Assembly: GCA_029861825.1 (NCBI GenBank)
Contig: JAOTYN010000259.1
Coordinates: forward strand, 1 to 6,208
Length of the DNA: 6,208 nt
Source of the DNA: Cyclobacteriaceae bacterium
Lineage (GTDB): Bacteria; Bacteroidota; Bacteroidia; Cytophagales; Cyclobacteriaceae
Reading direction: 5' to 3'
In this document: positions 1-4,777 of the stretch, piece by piece
Position numbering within the stretch: position 1 is the stretch's first letter
Layout: each line of letters starts with the position of its first letter
Translations under genes and position numbers: made by a program
The notes under the pieces: model-generated
The model's input: the letters and a program-made list of their open reading frames with translations, nothing else
Told to the model about the DNA's origin: nothing
The model's database searches: none

Positions 1-374
1 ACTGCAAAGCTTAAGGTTTTTTTAGATTTTCCTACAGCTGAACCCGTGACCACAATTTCTTCCAATTGTGATACATCAAGGGCCAAGACCACATCAACGG
101 TGGTACGAGCTTGTATTGGAACCTCTTGATTGGTATAACCAACAAAAGAAAACACCAGTATTGCATCACCAGAAGGAGCATTAAGCTTATAGTTACCTTC
201 TACGTCAGTAACCGCTCCAGCGGTAGTACCTTTAATAATAACGTTAACACCTGGTAAGCCCCCACCATCCTCAGCGGAAGTTACCTTGCCACTAACTGTA
301 ATACCCTGCCCTATAACTTGTGTAATAGTTAAACAGAGAACCACAATAGTGGAATAGAGTAGTTTTAGTCTCAT
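1..374 (-). CDS. SusC/RagA-family TonB-dependent outer-membrane receptor, N-terminal part (partial)
   Basis: The minus strand reads open from ATG at 374-372 to the left edge: 124 codons plus two bases, so the C-terminal part (the rest of the plug and the beta-barrel) is missing. Residues 1-22 form a signal peptide (MRLKLLYSTIVVLCLTITQVIG, cleavage probably before Q23). Residues about 24-98 form a carboxypeptidase-regulatory-like beta-sandwich (VSGKV, GLPGVNVIIKGT, GAVTDVEGNYKL, FSFVGYTNQEV). EEIVVTG at 105-111 marks the TonB-box/plug entry typical of SusC proteins, followed by the lysine-rich GKSKKTLSFA linker. Family members import oligosaccharides, peptides or other large ligands across the outer membrane, usually with a SusD lipoprotein encoded downstream, which would be off the window. 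The gene lies 317 bp after the response regulator in the same direction, so it may be that system's target. Substrate is unknown. Confidence 0.93.
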   Translation of the reverse strand, partial: MRLKLLYSTIVVLCLTITQVIGQGITVSGKVTSAEDGGGLPGVNVIIKGTTAGAVTDVEGNYKLNAPSGDAILVFSFVGYTNQEVPIQARTTVDVVLALDVSQLEEIVVTGSAVGKSKKTLSFA

Positions 375-433
375 AAAGTAAGTAGTTTAACATTTGTAGT
401 ATTTGAATAGATTTATTTCAGATGAGAATTCTG

Positions 434-466
434 CTAAATTAAGTAAATTCTAACCAACTATTCAAG
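434..466 (-). promoter_or_regulatory. Weak candidate promoter for the SusC-like gene
   Basis: On the minus strand, CTTG (466-463) is followed after 21 bp by TAATTTAG (441-434). This matches seven of eight positions of the Bacteroidota -7 element TAnnTTTG and three of four of the -33 TTTG. Transcription would start near 427, giving a leader of about 50 nt before the ATG at 374. The region is AT-rich, so a chance match is likely enough to keep confidence low. Confidence 0.25.
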
Positions 467-492
467 CAAAATCAGCTATATGCGCATCAATT

Positions 493-515
493 AATATCCC
501 CTATTCTGGGGTATT
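493..515. repeat. Bulged hairpin AATA(t)CCCC-TATTCT-GGGGTATT
   Basis: AATA (493-496) and CCCC (498-501) pair with GGGG (508-511) and TATT (512-515), leaving T497 as a one-base bulge and a 6-nt loop. It is the most GC-rich stem in this gap. It could help end the kinase-regulator transcript or sit in an upstream SusC control region. It is not followed by a clean T-run on either strand, so I do not call it a terminator. Confidence 0.35.
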
Positions 516-583
516 TACTAAAGACAATCAGCTCAATTCAGCACAAAACGGCGGTAAAATAGGGGTGTTATGTTGACTAGTTG

Positions 584-610
584 ATAGATTTCGACATCTA
601 TTTACGAAAT
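584..610. repeat. Two interleaved inverted repeats upstream of the SusC-like gene
   Basis: ATAGAT (584-589) is the reverse complement of ATCTAT (596-601), with a 6-bp spacer. ATTTCG (588-593) is the reverse complement of CGAAAT (605-610), with an 11-bp spacer. They share bases, so only one can form at a time as a hairpin. As DNA they could be binding sites for a dimeric regulator, possibly the LuxR-type regulator encoded just upstream, but nothing in the sequence proves this. Confidence 0.3.
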
Positions 611-659
611 GGCGTTTAGATAGCCCTTCATGAAAAGACCCATAAATGCCGAGAAGGGG

Positions 660-674
660 ACCAAAATGTTTGGT
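660..674 (-). repeat. Small hairpin 17 bp after the response-regulator stop
   Basis: ACCAAA (660-665) and TTTGGT (669-674) are perfect inverted repeats around a 3-nt loop. The position just downstream of the minus-strand stop at 692 suits a transcript-end or RNA-stabilising structure. On the minus strand the next bases are CCCC rather than a U-run, and the stem is only 6 bp, so intrinsic termination here is doubtful. Confidence 0.3.
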
Positions 675-691
675 TATTCAGTTCTGTAATA

Positions 692-1378
692 TTAAATAAA
701 CTTATTCTTTAAGGCTTTCTCGATGGCTTCGGCCTTACTGTGCACCTGAAGTTTAAAGTAGATATTCTTTATATGAGATTTAACCGTTTCTTTATGAATA
801 AACAGTTCGTCGGCGATCACCGTGTAGCTTTTCCCTTTGGAAAGTAGTTCCAAAACTTGGGTCTCCCGGCTGGTAAGCGGAGTGTTTTGGTTTTTTTGGA
901 ATGATTCCACAACCATGCGGGCGATATTGCTGCTCATAGGTGCTCCACCGTTCATTGCCTCTTTTATAGAGTCTATAAGGCGAGAATATTCAGTGTTTTT
1001 GGTAATGTAGCCGCAAGCGCCCGCACAAAGGGCTTCAAAAACCAGTTCGGAATTTTCGTGAACGGTTATTACAATGATGTGGACATCAGGATGCAACTTC
1101 TTTATTCTGGTACTACCTTCAATTCCGTTAATTCCCGGGAGCTCTATATCCATCAATATCACATCGGGGTGGTCGTCTTTCAACTTCCGGATAGCCTCTT
1201 CGCAGGTAGCATAGGTACCCACCACTTCAAATTCATTCACGCTGTCGATCAATAGGGCGAACCCCTCTCTTACCACATCGTTATCTTCAATTATACAAAT
1301 TCTATTCATCTGATCTTCATTCATAAGATTACCTTCATCTAAGCCTACATAAATCTTACTTAATTTGTTATCCCGCAT
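692..1378 (-). CDS. NarL/FixJ-type response regulator (receiver + LuxR HTH)
   Basis: This cytoplasmic DNA-binding regulator takes phosphate from the preceding kinase. The receiver domain spans about residues 25-145: acidic pocket E31/D32, phospho-acceptor D77 in ILMDIELPG, conserved T105 and K127. The LuxR-type helix-turn-helix spans about 168-220 (LTSRETQVLELLSKGKS, then KETVKSHIKNIYFKL), as in NarL-class activators. Length is about 205-228 residues depending on the start, normal for the family. The first ATG (1378) overlaps the kinase stop by 11 bp. Receiver domains usually begin only a few residues before the first beta-strand, so M19 (ATG at 1324, preceded by AAGG) or M24 (ATG at 1309) is at least as likely. 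The overlap or 43-bp gap implies co-transcription with the kinase. Family assignment is firm; target genes are unknown, with the SusC-like gene downstream a natural candidate. Confidence 0.95.
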   Translation of the reverse strand: MRDNKLSKIYVGLDEGNLMNEDQMNRICIIEDNDVVREGFALLIDSVNEFEVVGTYATCEEAIRKLKDDHPDVILMDIELPGINGIEGSTRIKKLHPDVHIIVITVHENSELVFEALCAGACGYITKNTEYSRLIDSIKEAMNGGAPMSSNIARMVVESFQKNQNTPLTSRETQVLELLSKGKSYTVIADELFIHKETVKSHIKNIYFKLQVHSKAEAIEKALKNKFI

Positions 1379-4376
1379 CTTGGGGTATTTTCCCGGCTAG
1401 AGTCACTACTGTACCACCGCCGTTTTCGGAGCTAATACTGATGTTACTGCTGATTTTTTTGGCTCTTTCTTTCATATTTCTCAAACCCATGCCCTGGTTT
1501 TCAGATTCCTGATGGCCATTGAGCCCTTGACCATCGTCCTTTAGTTCAAATACGAAATTATGGTCCTCAACGTTGAAATTCAGATATACATTACTGCAAT
1601 TAGCATGCTTTAAAGAGTTAGTAAGGGCCTCCTTAAAAATGAATACCACATGACGGCTCCAGCCTACGGGCAACTGCAAATTGGTATCGAAAGTATCGTT
1701 GGTATCTACGTAAAAGTTAATCCCTGAATACTCAAACAACTCTTCGCCAAAATCGCGAATATAGATCAACATTTCATTGACATTATCGCTCTTAGGATCA
1801 ATAGACCATATAAAATCGCGTGTACCTGTAAAAAGTGTTTTGGTAAACTGACCCAATTTTTGCAACAATTCATCTATCTCTTTATTACCCTCATTGATCT
1901 TGGCCTGGATTAATTGTACCAGAACAGTAATACTGGCAAGTTGATTACCTACCTGATCGTGAAAATCTTCGGCCACCCTCTTCCGCACCTTCACAGTTTC
2001 CTCAAGTTTGATCTGTTGCACCTGCAACAGGGCCCTCAACTTTTTCTGTACTCTGAAATTATAGTACAACCTACCCAGCACCCCTACGGCAATCAAAACC
2101 AGTGTATAAAACCACCATGTTCTCCAGAAAGGCGGCGCTATTTCAAAAGCATAAACCACCGGCTGGGAATTCCAGACTCCGTCGTTGTTAGAGGCTTTAA
2201 CCTTAAACTCGTAGAAGCCGGGAGGGATATTGGTATAAACTGCTTCCTGCCGACTGGTTACAGGTTGCCAGGCGCGATCAAAATTCTCTAACTTGTACTG
2301 ATAACGCACCTTTTGGGGGTTTTTCAGGCTGTTCCCGATAAACTGGAAGGTGATATGATTTTGACTATGCTTGAGGGTCGGTTCATGCGGTAAGTACTGG
2401 CCATTTAAATTCCCGGCGGACTCCTTACTCCAATCTACATCCTGAGAAAACAATTGTATCCCAGTCAAAAAGGTAATGGGTTCTAGTTCGTTTATTTGAT
2501 CTTTCAGAGGATTACATAAATAGGCACCTGATACTGTACCAAACCAGATAGAGCCGTCGGGCTCCAGCAACAGCGCGTTTGTATTGGTTTCAATTCCGAA
2601 GAATCCTTCTTTTGCGGCAAAGTTACGTACTCCTTCAATGATCAGATCGTCGTTAAAAGTGATCTTGTCTAGTCCTCTGGGCGTTCCCACCCAAAGTGCA
2701 TTTTGCTTATCCTTAGCCAGGCTATACACTATATTAGAGCTAAGCCCGGACATTTCTGTGTAATGAACTGCTTTCCCAGTTTCAGGCTGGTAGTACATGA
2801 TACCTTCGTCTACTAAACCGCACCATAGGTTTCCCTGTTGGTCCTGATAAATGGCGGAAATACTTGCTGTCTGCAAGCTATCAGCCTTGAAGTAGTGCTG
2901 AATATCCGTACCATTGAATACTTTCAGACCGCCTTGTGTTCCTAATAAGATGCGCCCGTCGCTCAATTCCAATAAGGAACGTACCCTGTTATCTTGACTG
3001 GTGCCCTGGAATATATAATTCTGAAACCGGAGATTTCCTTTGGGATCGTAACGGGTAAGGCCATTGGCGGTGCCACCGTATATTAAACCGTCACGGGCTT
3101 GTAAGAGGGCGTAGATCTGATTGGACGGCAACCCCTGCTCTTTATAATAACTCTTAAAGCCAGCCCCTACATAGCGATTTAGACCCCAGGCTGTGGCTGC
3201 CCATAAAACACCCGAGTCATCTTCCAGCGTAGAAAATACGAAGTTATTACTCAGACCCTGGTCACCGGATAGGTTGTCCACCTGATAGGGCCTGCCTGCA
3301 GTGCCGGGAATGAACTTATAAACTCCCCCGCCGTATGAACCGAACCAGTAATGTGCTTTTCCTCTGCTAATAGACGAGACATAATCGAAGTTCATTCCGT
3401 TCTTTTTTCCAATGTGAGTAAACAACTCACCTAATGATTTAAAGACACCTCCTCCGAAAGAGCCAAACCATAAAGTACCTTCGCGGTCGCGATGTATCTT
3501 ATAGATGATGTTGTCGGTTAGCCCTTCTGCTGCGGATATGGAAGTGCAAACACCCTTTTGGAATTTATAGGCTCCATGGGTGGTGCCCAGCCAAATAGCC
3601 CCCTCCTTATCTTTGTTAATGGTAAAAATGGCAAAATCCTGGCTGGGCTGATGGAAAGAATGGGCAAAGTCAAATTTTTGTTGATAGTAATAGTATAATC
3701 CATCAGAGGTACCCAGCCATAATCGCTGTTGATCGTCAGCAAAAATGGCGCTGATATCTAGGTCCATTAGTTGATCGGGAAGATCTATTTTCTGCAAAGC
3801 CCCTTCCAAAGCGGGCATGTGATATAATCCCTGATAGGTACTGACCCAAAGGCCGGCTTCATTTTCTTCGATGCCGCTTACCACCCCGAAATCAGGCAAC
3901 CCGGAGGTCAGGTCCTGAACGGTGCTGTCGGCCATGAGATGATAAAGTCCACCGGCAGTGGTTGCAAACCATACCTGATCCTTACTGTCCACTAGCAAGT
4001 GGCTGACCCATTGATTATTGCCTAAATTACTTAGGGGATAGTTTGTGAATTCACGTCCATCGAATTGGGATATTCCTGTACTGGTACCCACCCACAAAGT
4101 ACCTTGGGGTCCAAAACTCAGACAAAAAGTGCGATTGCTTCCCAGCCCATCATGCTTATCAAAATTTTCAAAGTCGATCCCGTTGAATTTGCTTAAGCCT
4201 CCAAAGGTAGCCAGCCATAGATTACCTGATCGGTCTTCACCAATATCCATTACATTGGACTGAGCCAATCCGTCTGCCACCGAGTATGTCAGGAACCCTC
4301 GGCTTTGTGATAAGGCATTGCCCACAATCAGCAACATTACCAGCGATATAAGAAGCAGATTTCTCAATTTAACCAC
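1368..4376 (-). CDS. Membrane sensor histidine kinase with double propeller, Y_Y_Y and HisKA_3/HATPase domains
   Basis: A 1002-residue sensor kinase. Residues 1-23 are a signal peptide (cleavage probably near ALS|Q). Fourteen Reg_prop motifs of the form LWxGTxxGL begin near residues 53, 94, 135, 176, 219, 261, 302, 343, 391, 432, 476, 517, 561 and 610, mostly 41-44 apart, which fits two seven-bladed periplasmic propellers. A Y_Y_Y domain follows (about 684-748), then a transmembrane helix (about 752-771) and a short coiled segment. The dimerisation/phospho-acceptor helix has H806 in EDFHDQVGN (HisKA_3). The ATPase domain shows the N-box E916/N920, DGQG at 948-951, and GMGL at 962-965. It should autophosphorylate H806 and pass phosphate to the overlapping downstream regulator. 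The sensor half resembles Bacteroides hybrid two-component sensors, but receiver and AraC domains are absent. The start is GTG: an in-frame TGA lies immediately upstream, so no earlier start exists; TTG at codon 4 is an alternative. Confidence 0.96.
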   Translation of the reverse strand: MVKLRNLLLISLVMLLIVGNALSQSRGFLTYSVADGLAQSNVMDIGEDRSGNLWLATFGGLSKFNGIDFENFDKHDGLGSNRTFCLSFGPQGTLWVGTSTGISQFDGREFTNYPLSNLGNNQWVSHLLVDSKDQVWFATTAGGLYHLMADSTVQDLTSGLPDFGVVSGIEENEAGLWVSTYQGLYHMPALEGALQKIDLPDQLMDLDISAIFADDQQRLWLGTSDGLYYYYQQKFDFAHSFHQPSQDFAIFTINKDKEGAIWLGTTHGAYKFQKGVCTSISAAEGLTDNIIYKIHRDREGTLWFGSFGGGVFKSLGELFTHIGKKNGMNFDYVSSISRGKAHYWFGSYGGGVYKFIPGTAGRPYQVDNLSGDQGLSNNFVFSTLEDDSGVLWAATAWGLNRYVGAGFKSYYKEQGLPSNQIYALLQARDGLIYGGTANGLTRYDPKGNLRFQNYIFQGTSQDNRVRSLLELSDGRILLGTQGGLKVFNGTDIQHYFKADSLQTASISAIYQDQQGNLWCGLVDEGIMYYQPETGKAVHYTEMSGLSSNIVYSLAKDKQNALWVGTPRGLDKITFNDDLIIEGVRNFAAKEGFFGIETNTNALLLEPDGSIWFGTVSGAYLCNPLKDQINELEPITFLTGIQLFSQDVDWSKESAGNLNGQYLPHEPTLKHSQNHITFQFIGNSLKNPQKVRYQYKLENFDRAWQPVTSRQEAVYTNIPPGFYEFKVKASNNDGVWNSQPVVYAFEIAPPFWRTWWFYTLVLIAVGVLGRLYYNFRVQKKLRALLQVQQIKLEETVKVRKRVAEDFHDQVGNQLASITVLVQLIQAKINEGNKEIDELLQKLGQFTKTLFTGTRDFIWSIDPKSDNVNEMLIYIRDFGEELFEYSGINFYVDTNDTFDTNLQLPVGWSRHVVFIFKEALTNSLKHANCSNVYLNFNVEDHNFVFELKDDGQGLNGHQESENQGMGLRNMKERAKKISSNISISSENGGGTVVTLAGKIPQDAG

Positions 4377-4380
4377 TCAT
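4369..4380 (-). other. Four-codon minicistron overlapping the kinase GTG start
   Basis: On the minus strand ATG-AGT-GGT-TAA (4380-4369) lies in another frame and contains the kinase GTG start (4376-4374), four bases after the A of its ATG. It is too short to be a gene. It could couple or dampen initiation at the weaker GTG, or simply be chance. A single-base sequence error near the true start is another explanation. Confidence 0.3.
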
Positions 4381-4397
4381 TAATTTATAGGGGGAAT

Positions 4398-4405
4398 CAA
4401 AATTA
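4398..4405 (-). promoter_or_regulatory. Candidate -7 element for the kinase-regulator operon
   Basis: TAATTTTG on the minus strand is an exact match to the Bacteroidota -7 consensus TAnnTTTG. Transcription would begin near 4392, giving a short leader of about 16 nt before the GTG at 4376. No TTTG or TTG is present 17-23 bp upstream, so the promoter would need an activator or lacks a -33 element. The inverted repeat at 4435-4459 lies where an activator could bind. Confidence 0.4.
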
Positions 4406-4434
4406 AACATTTCGAGAGGAATTCGGAGCTCCCC

Positions 4435-4459
4435 AGGGATTCCATTGTATAAAATCCCT
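4435..4459. repeat. Inverted repeat AGGGATT-N11-AATCCCT upstream of the kinase gene
   Basis: AGGGATT (4435-4441) and AATCCCT (4453-4459) are perfect 7-bp inverted repeats with an 11-bp spacer. A further GGGAT occurs at 4468-4472, 32 bp (about three helical turns) from the first GGGAT. The repeat begins 30 bp upstream of the candidate -7 element of the kinase operon, a usual place for an activator site. The binding protein is unknown; autoregulation by the LuxR-type regulator is possible. Confidence 0.4.
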
Positions 4460-4494
4460 TAATAAGCGGGATAGTAAGGCTACGATAGTTTGGA

Positions 4495-4502
4495 TAATTT
4501 TG
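4495..4502 (+). promoter_or_regulatory. Plus-strand -7 element upstream of the hairpin
   Basis: TAATTTTG is an exact match to TAnnTTTG on the plus strand. No clear -33 TTTG lies 17-23 bp before it. If active, transcription would start near 4509 and run into the hairpin and T-run ending at 4591, producing an RNA of about 80 nt or a leader that is ended early. Confidence 0.3.
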
Positions 4503-4524
4503 GTTCAAGCTTTTGATTGTTTTT

Positions 4525-4591
4525 AGGGCTTTCCGAATCAAAGAATAAGAATGTAGAATCCTCTTATATTGCGTTTTGGAAAGCCTTTTTT
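4525..4591 (+). terminator. Long-loop hairpin with T-run (terminator, attenuator or small-RNA end)
   Basis: GGCTTTCC (4527-4534) pairs perfectly with GGAAAGCC (4578-4585). The stem extends to 13 bp (4525-4537 with 4575-4587) if two G-U pairs are allowed. The 37-nt loop contains a second stem, ATAAGA (4545-4550) with TCTTAT (4562-4567). Six T residues follow at 4586-4591. On the plus strand this is the form of an intrinsic terminator, though the loop is unusually long. On the minus strand no T-run follows, so it would act only on rightward transcripts. It sits 186 bp before the NtrC-family start and upstream of both of that gene's promoter candidates. Confidence 0.45.
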
Positions 4592-4613
4592 ATGCCAATC
4601 GGTTAACTGCAAC

Positions 4614-4623
4614 TGTCCGTTTT
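4614..4623 (+). repeat. Direct repeat TGTCCGTTTT, copy 1
   Basis: An exact 10-bp copy occurs again at 4687-4696, 73 bp away (about seven helical turns, so on the same DNA face). Both copies are followed within a few bases by GCAA. The two copies bracket the palindrome and promoter at 4633-4664, as paired sites for a looping or cooperative regulator would. Confidence 0.4.
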
Positions 4624-4626
4624 TGC

Positions 4627-4651
4627 AACAAATTTGTTCGATATCGAACAA
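4627..4651. promoter_or_regulatory. Candidate operator: 18-bp perfect palindrome overlapping a 12-bp palindrome
   Basis: TTGTTCGATATCGAACAA (4634-4651) is a perfect palindrome. AACAAATTTGTT (4627-4638) is a second perfect palindrome sharing the TTGTT arm, so three AACAA/TTGTT half-sites occur at 4627, 4634 and 4647. The large palindrome covers most of the -33 element and the spacer of the promoter at 4633-4664, the usual place for a repressor operator. The bound protein is unknown: neither the NtrC-family nor the LuxR-type regulator can be assigned from sequence alone. Confidence 0.6.
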
Positions 4652-4664
4652 TTTCTTATCTTTA
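4633..4664 (+). promoter_or_regulatory. Candidate housekeeping promoter P1 of the NtrC-family gene
   Basis: TTTG (4633-4636), a 20-bp spacer, and TATCTTTA (4657-4664, seven of eight to TAnnTTTG) fit the Bacteroidota sigma-A pattern. Transcription would start near 4670, with a leader of about 108 nt. The 18-bp palindrome overlaps its -33 element and spacer, so repression at this site is the simplest reading. Confidence 0.5.
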
Positions 4665-4686
4665 TGCTAGCTGAATATGTGGATTT

Positions 4687-4696
4687 TGTCCGTTTT
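4687..4696 (+). repeat. Direct repeat TGTCCGTTTT, copy 2
   Basis: Identical to 4614-4623. This copy overlaps the -33 position of promoter candidate P2, so a protein bound here would affect P2 directly. Confidence 0.4.
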
Positions 4697-4725
4697 AGGG
4701 CAAATACAGGCTATGTATAGTTTTG
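4694..4725 (+). promoter_or_regulatory. Candidate promoter P2, closest to the NtrC-family gene
   Basis: TTTA (4694-4697, three of four to TTTG), a 20-bp spacer, and TAGTTTTG (4718-4725, exact to TAnnTTTG) give a start near 4731 and a leader of about 47 nt. The 3' end of the -7 element runs into TTTTGGCAC (4721-4729), which also resembles a sigma-54 -24 box, but the matching -12 GC is GG here, so the sigma-A reading is preferred. Confidence 0.45.
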
Positions 4726-4777
4726 GCACAGATTTAGGACTATAAGAAATCAAATTGAAATCAAACGAACTCTAGAA

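Larger units (their letters stand above)
375..691. other. Intergenic region between the LuxR-type regulator and the SusC-like gene
   Basis: This 317-bp stretch lies downstream of the response regulator and upstream of the SusC start, both read leftward. No open frame with gene-like features was seen on either strand. It holds small inverted repeats (493-515, 584-610, 660-674), an IR of CCCTTC (624-629) with GAAGGG (653-658), 8-bp palindromes AGAATTCT (425-432) and ATGCGCAT (480-487), and a near-tandem repeat GTTGACTA/GTTGATAG (572-587). It should contain the SusC promoter and probably the end of the kinase-regulator transcript. No hairpin followed by a convincing U-run was found, so the termination point is undecided. 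Confidence 0.7.
4377..4777. other. Divergent control region between the two two-component systems
   Basis: This 401-bp region separates two divergently transcribed regulators, both beginning with GTG. No gene-like open frame was seen. In order it contains: a perfect -7 element facing the kinase gene (4398-4405), an inverted repeat (4435-4459), a plus-strand -7 element (4495-4502) followed by a long-loop hairpin with a T-run (4525-4591), a 10-bp direct repeat (4614-4623 and 4687-4696), overlapping palindromes (4627-4651), and two promoter candidates for the NtrC-family gene (4633-4664 and 4694-4725). This is more structure than a simple divergent promoter needs. Confidence 0.7.

Noticed and set aside
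493..515. Intrinsic terminator for the kinase-regulator operon
   Set aside because: The stem is good, but it is bulged, lies about 180 bp after the stop, and lacks a T-run on the minus strand. Kept only as a repeat.
1058..1255. Plus-strand open frame of 65 codons
   Set aside because: It lies wholly inside and antisense to the receiver domain of the response regulator; its translation has no recognisable features.
1914..2291. Plus-strand open frame of 125 codons
   Set aside because: Antisense to the Y_Y_Y, transmembrane and HisKA_3 part of the kinase, which has clear domain motifs in its own frame. The antisense translation is composition-driven with no motif.
3518..3742. Minus-strand open frame of 74 codons
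   Set aside because: Alternate frame within the propeller repeats; repeated coding patterns easily keep a second frame open.
2470..4260. The repeated LWxGT-coding units as a DNA repeat array
   Set aside because: The periodicity of about 123 bp is at protein level (propeller blades); the DNA copies are too diverged to be a tandem repeat or CRISPR-like array.
4045..4263. Plus-strand open frame of 72 codons
   Set aside because: Antisense to the first propeller blades and without gene-like character.
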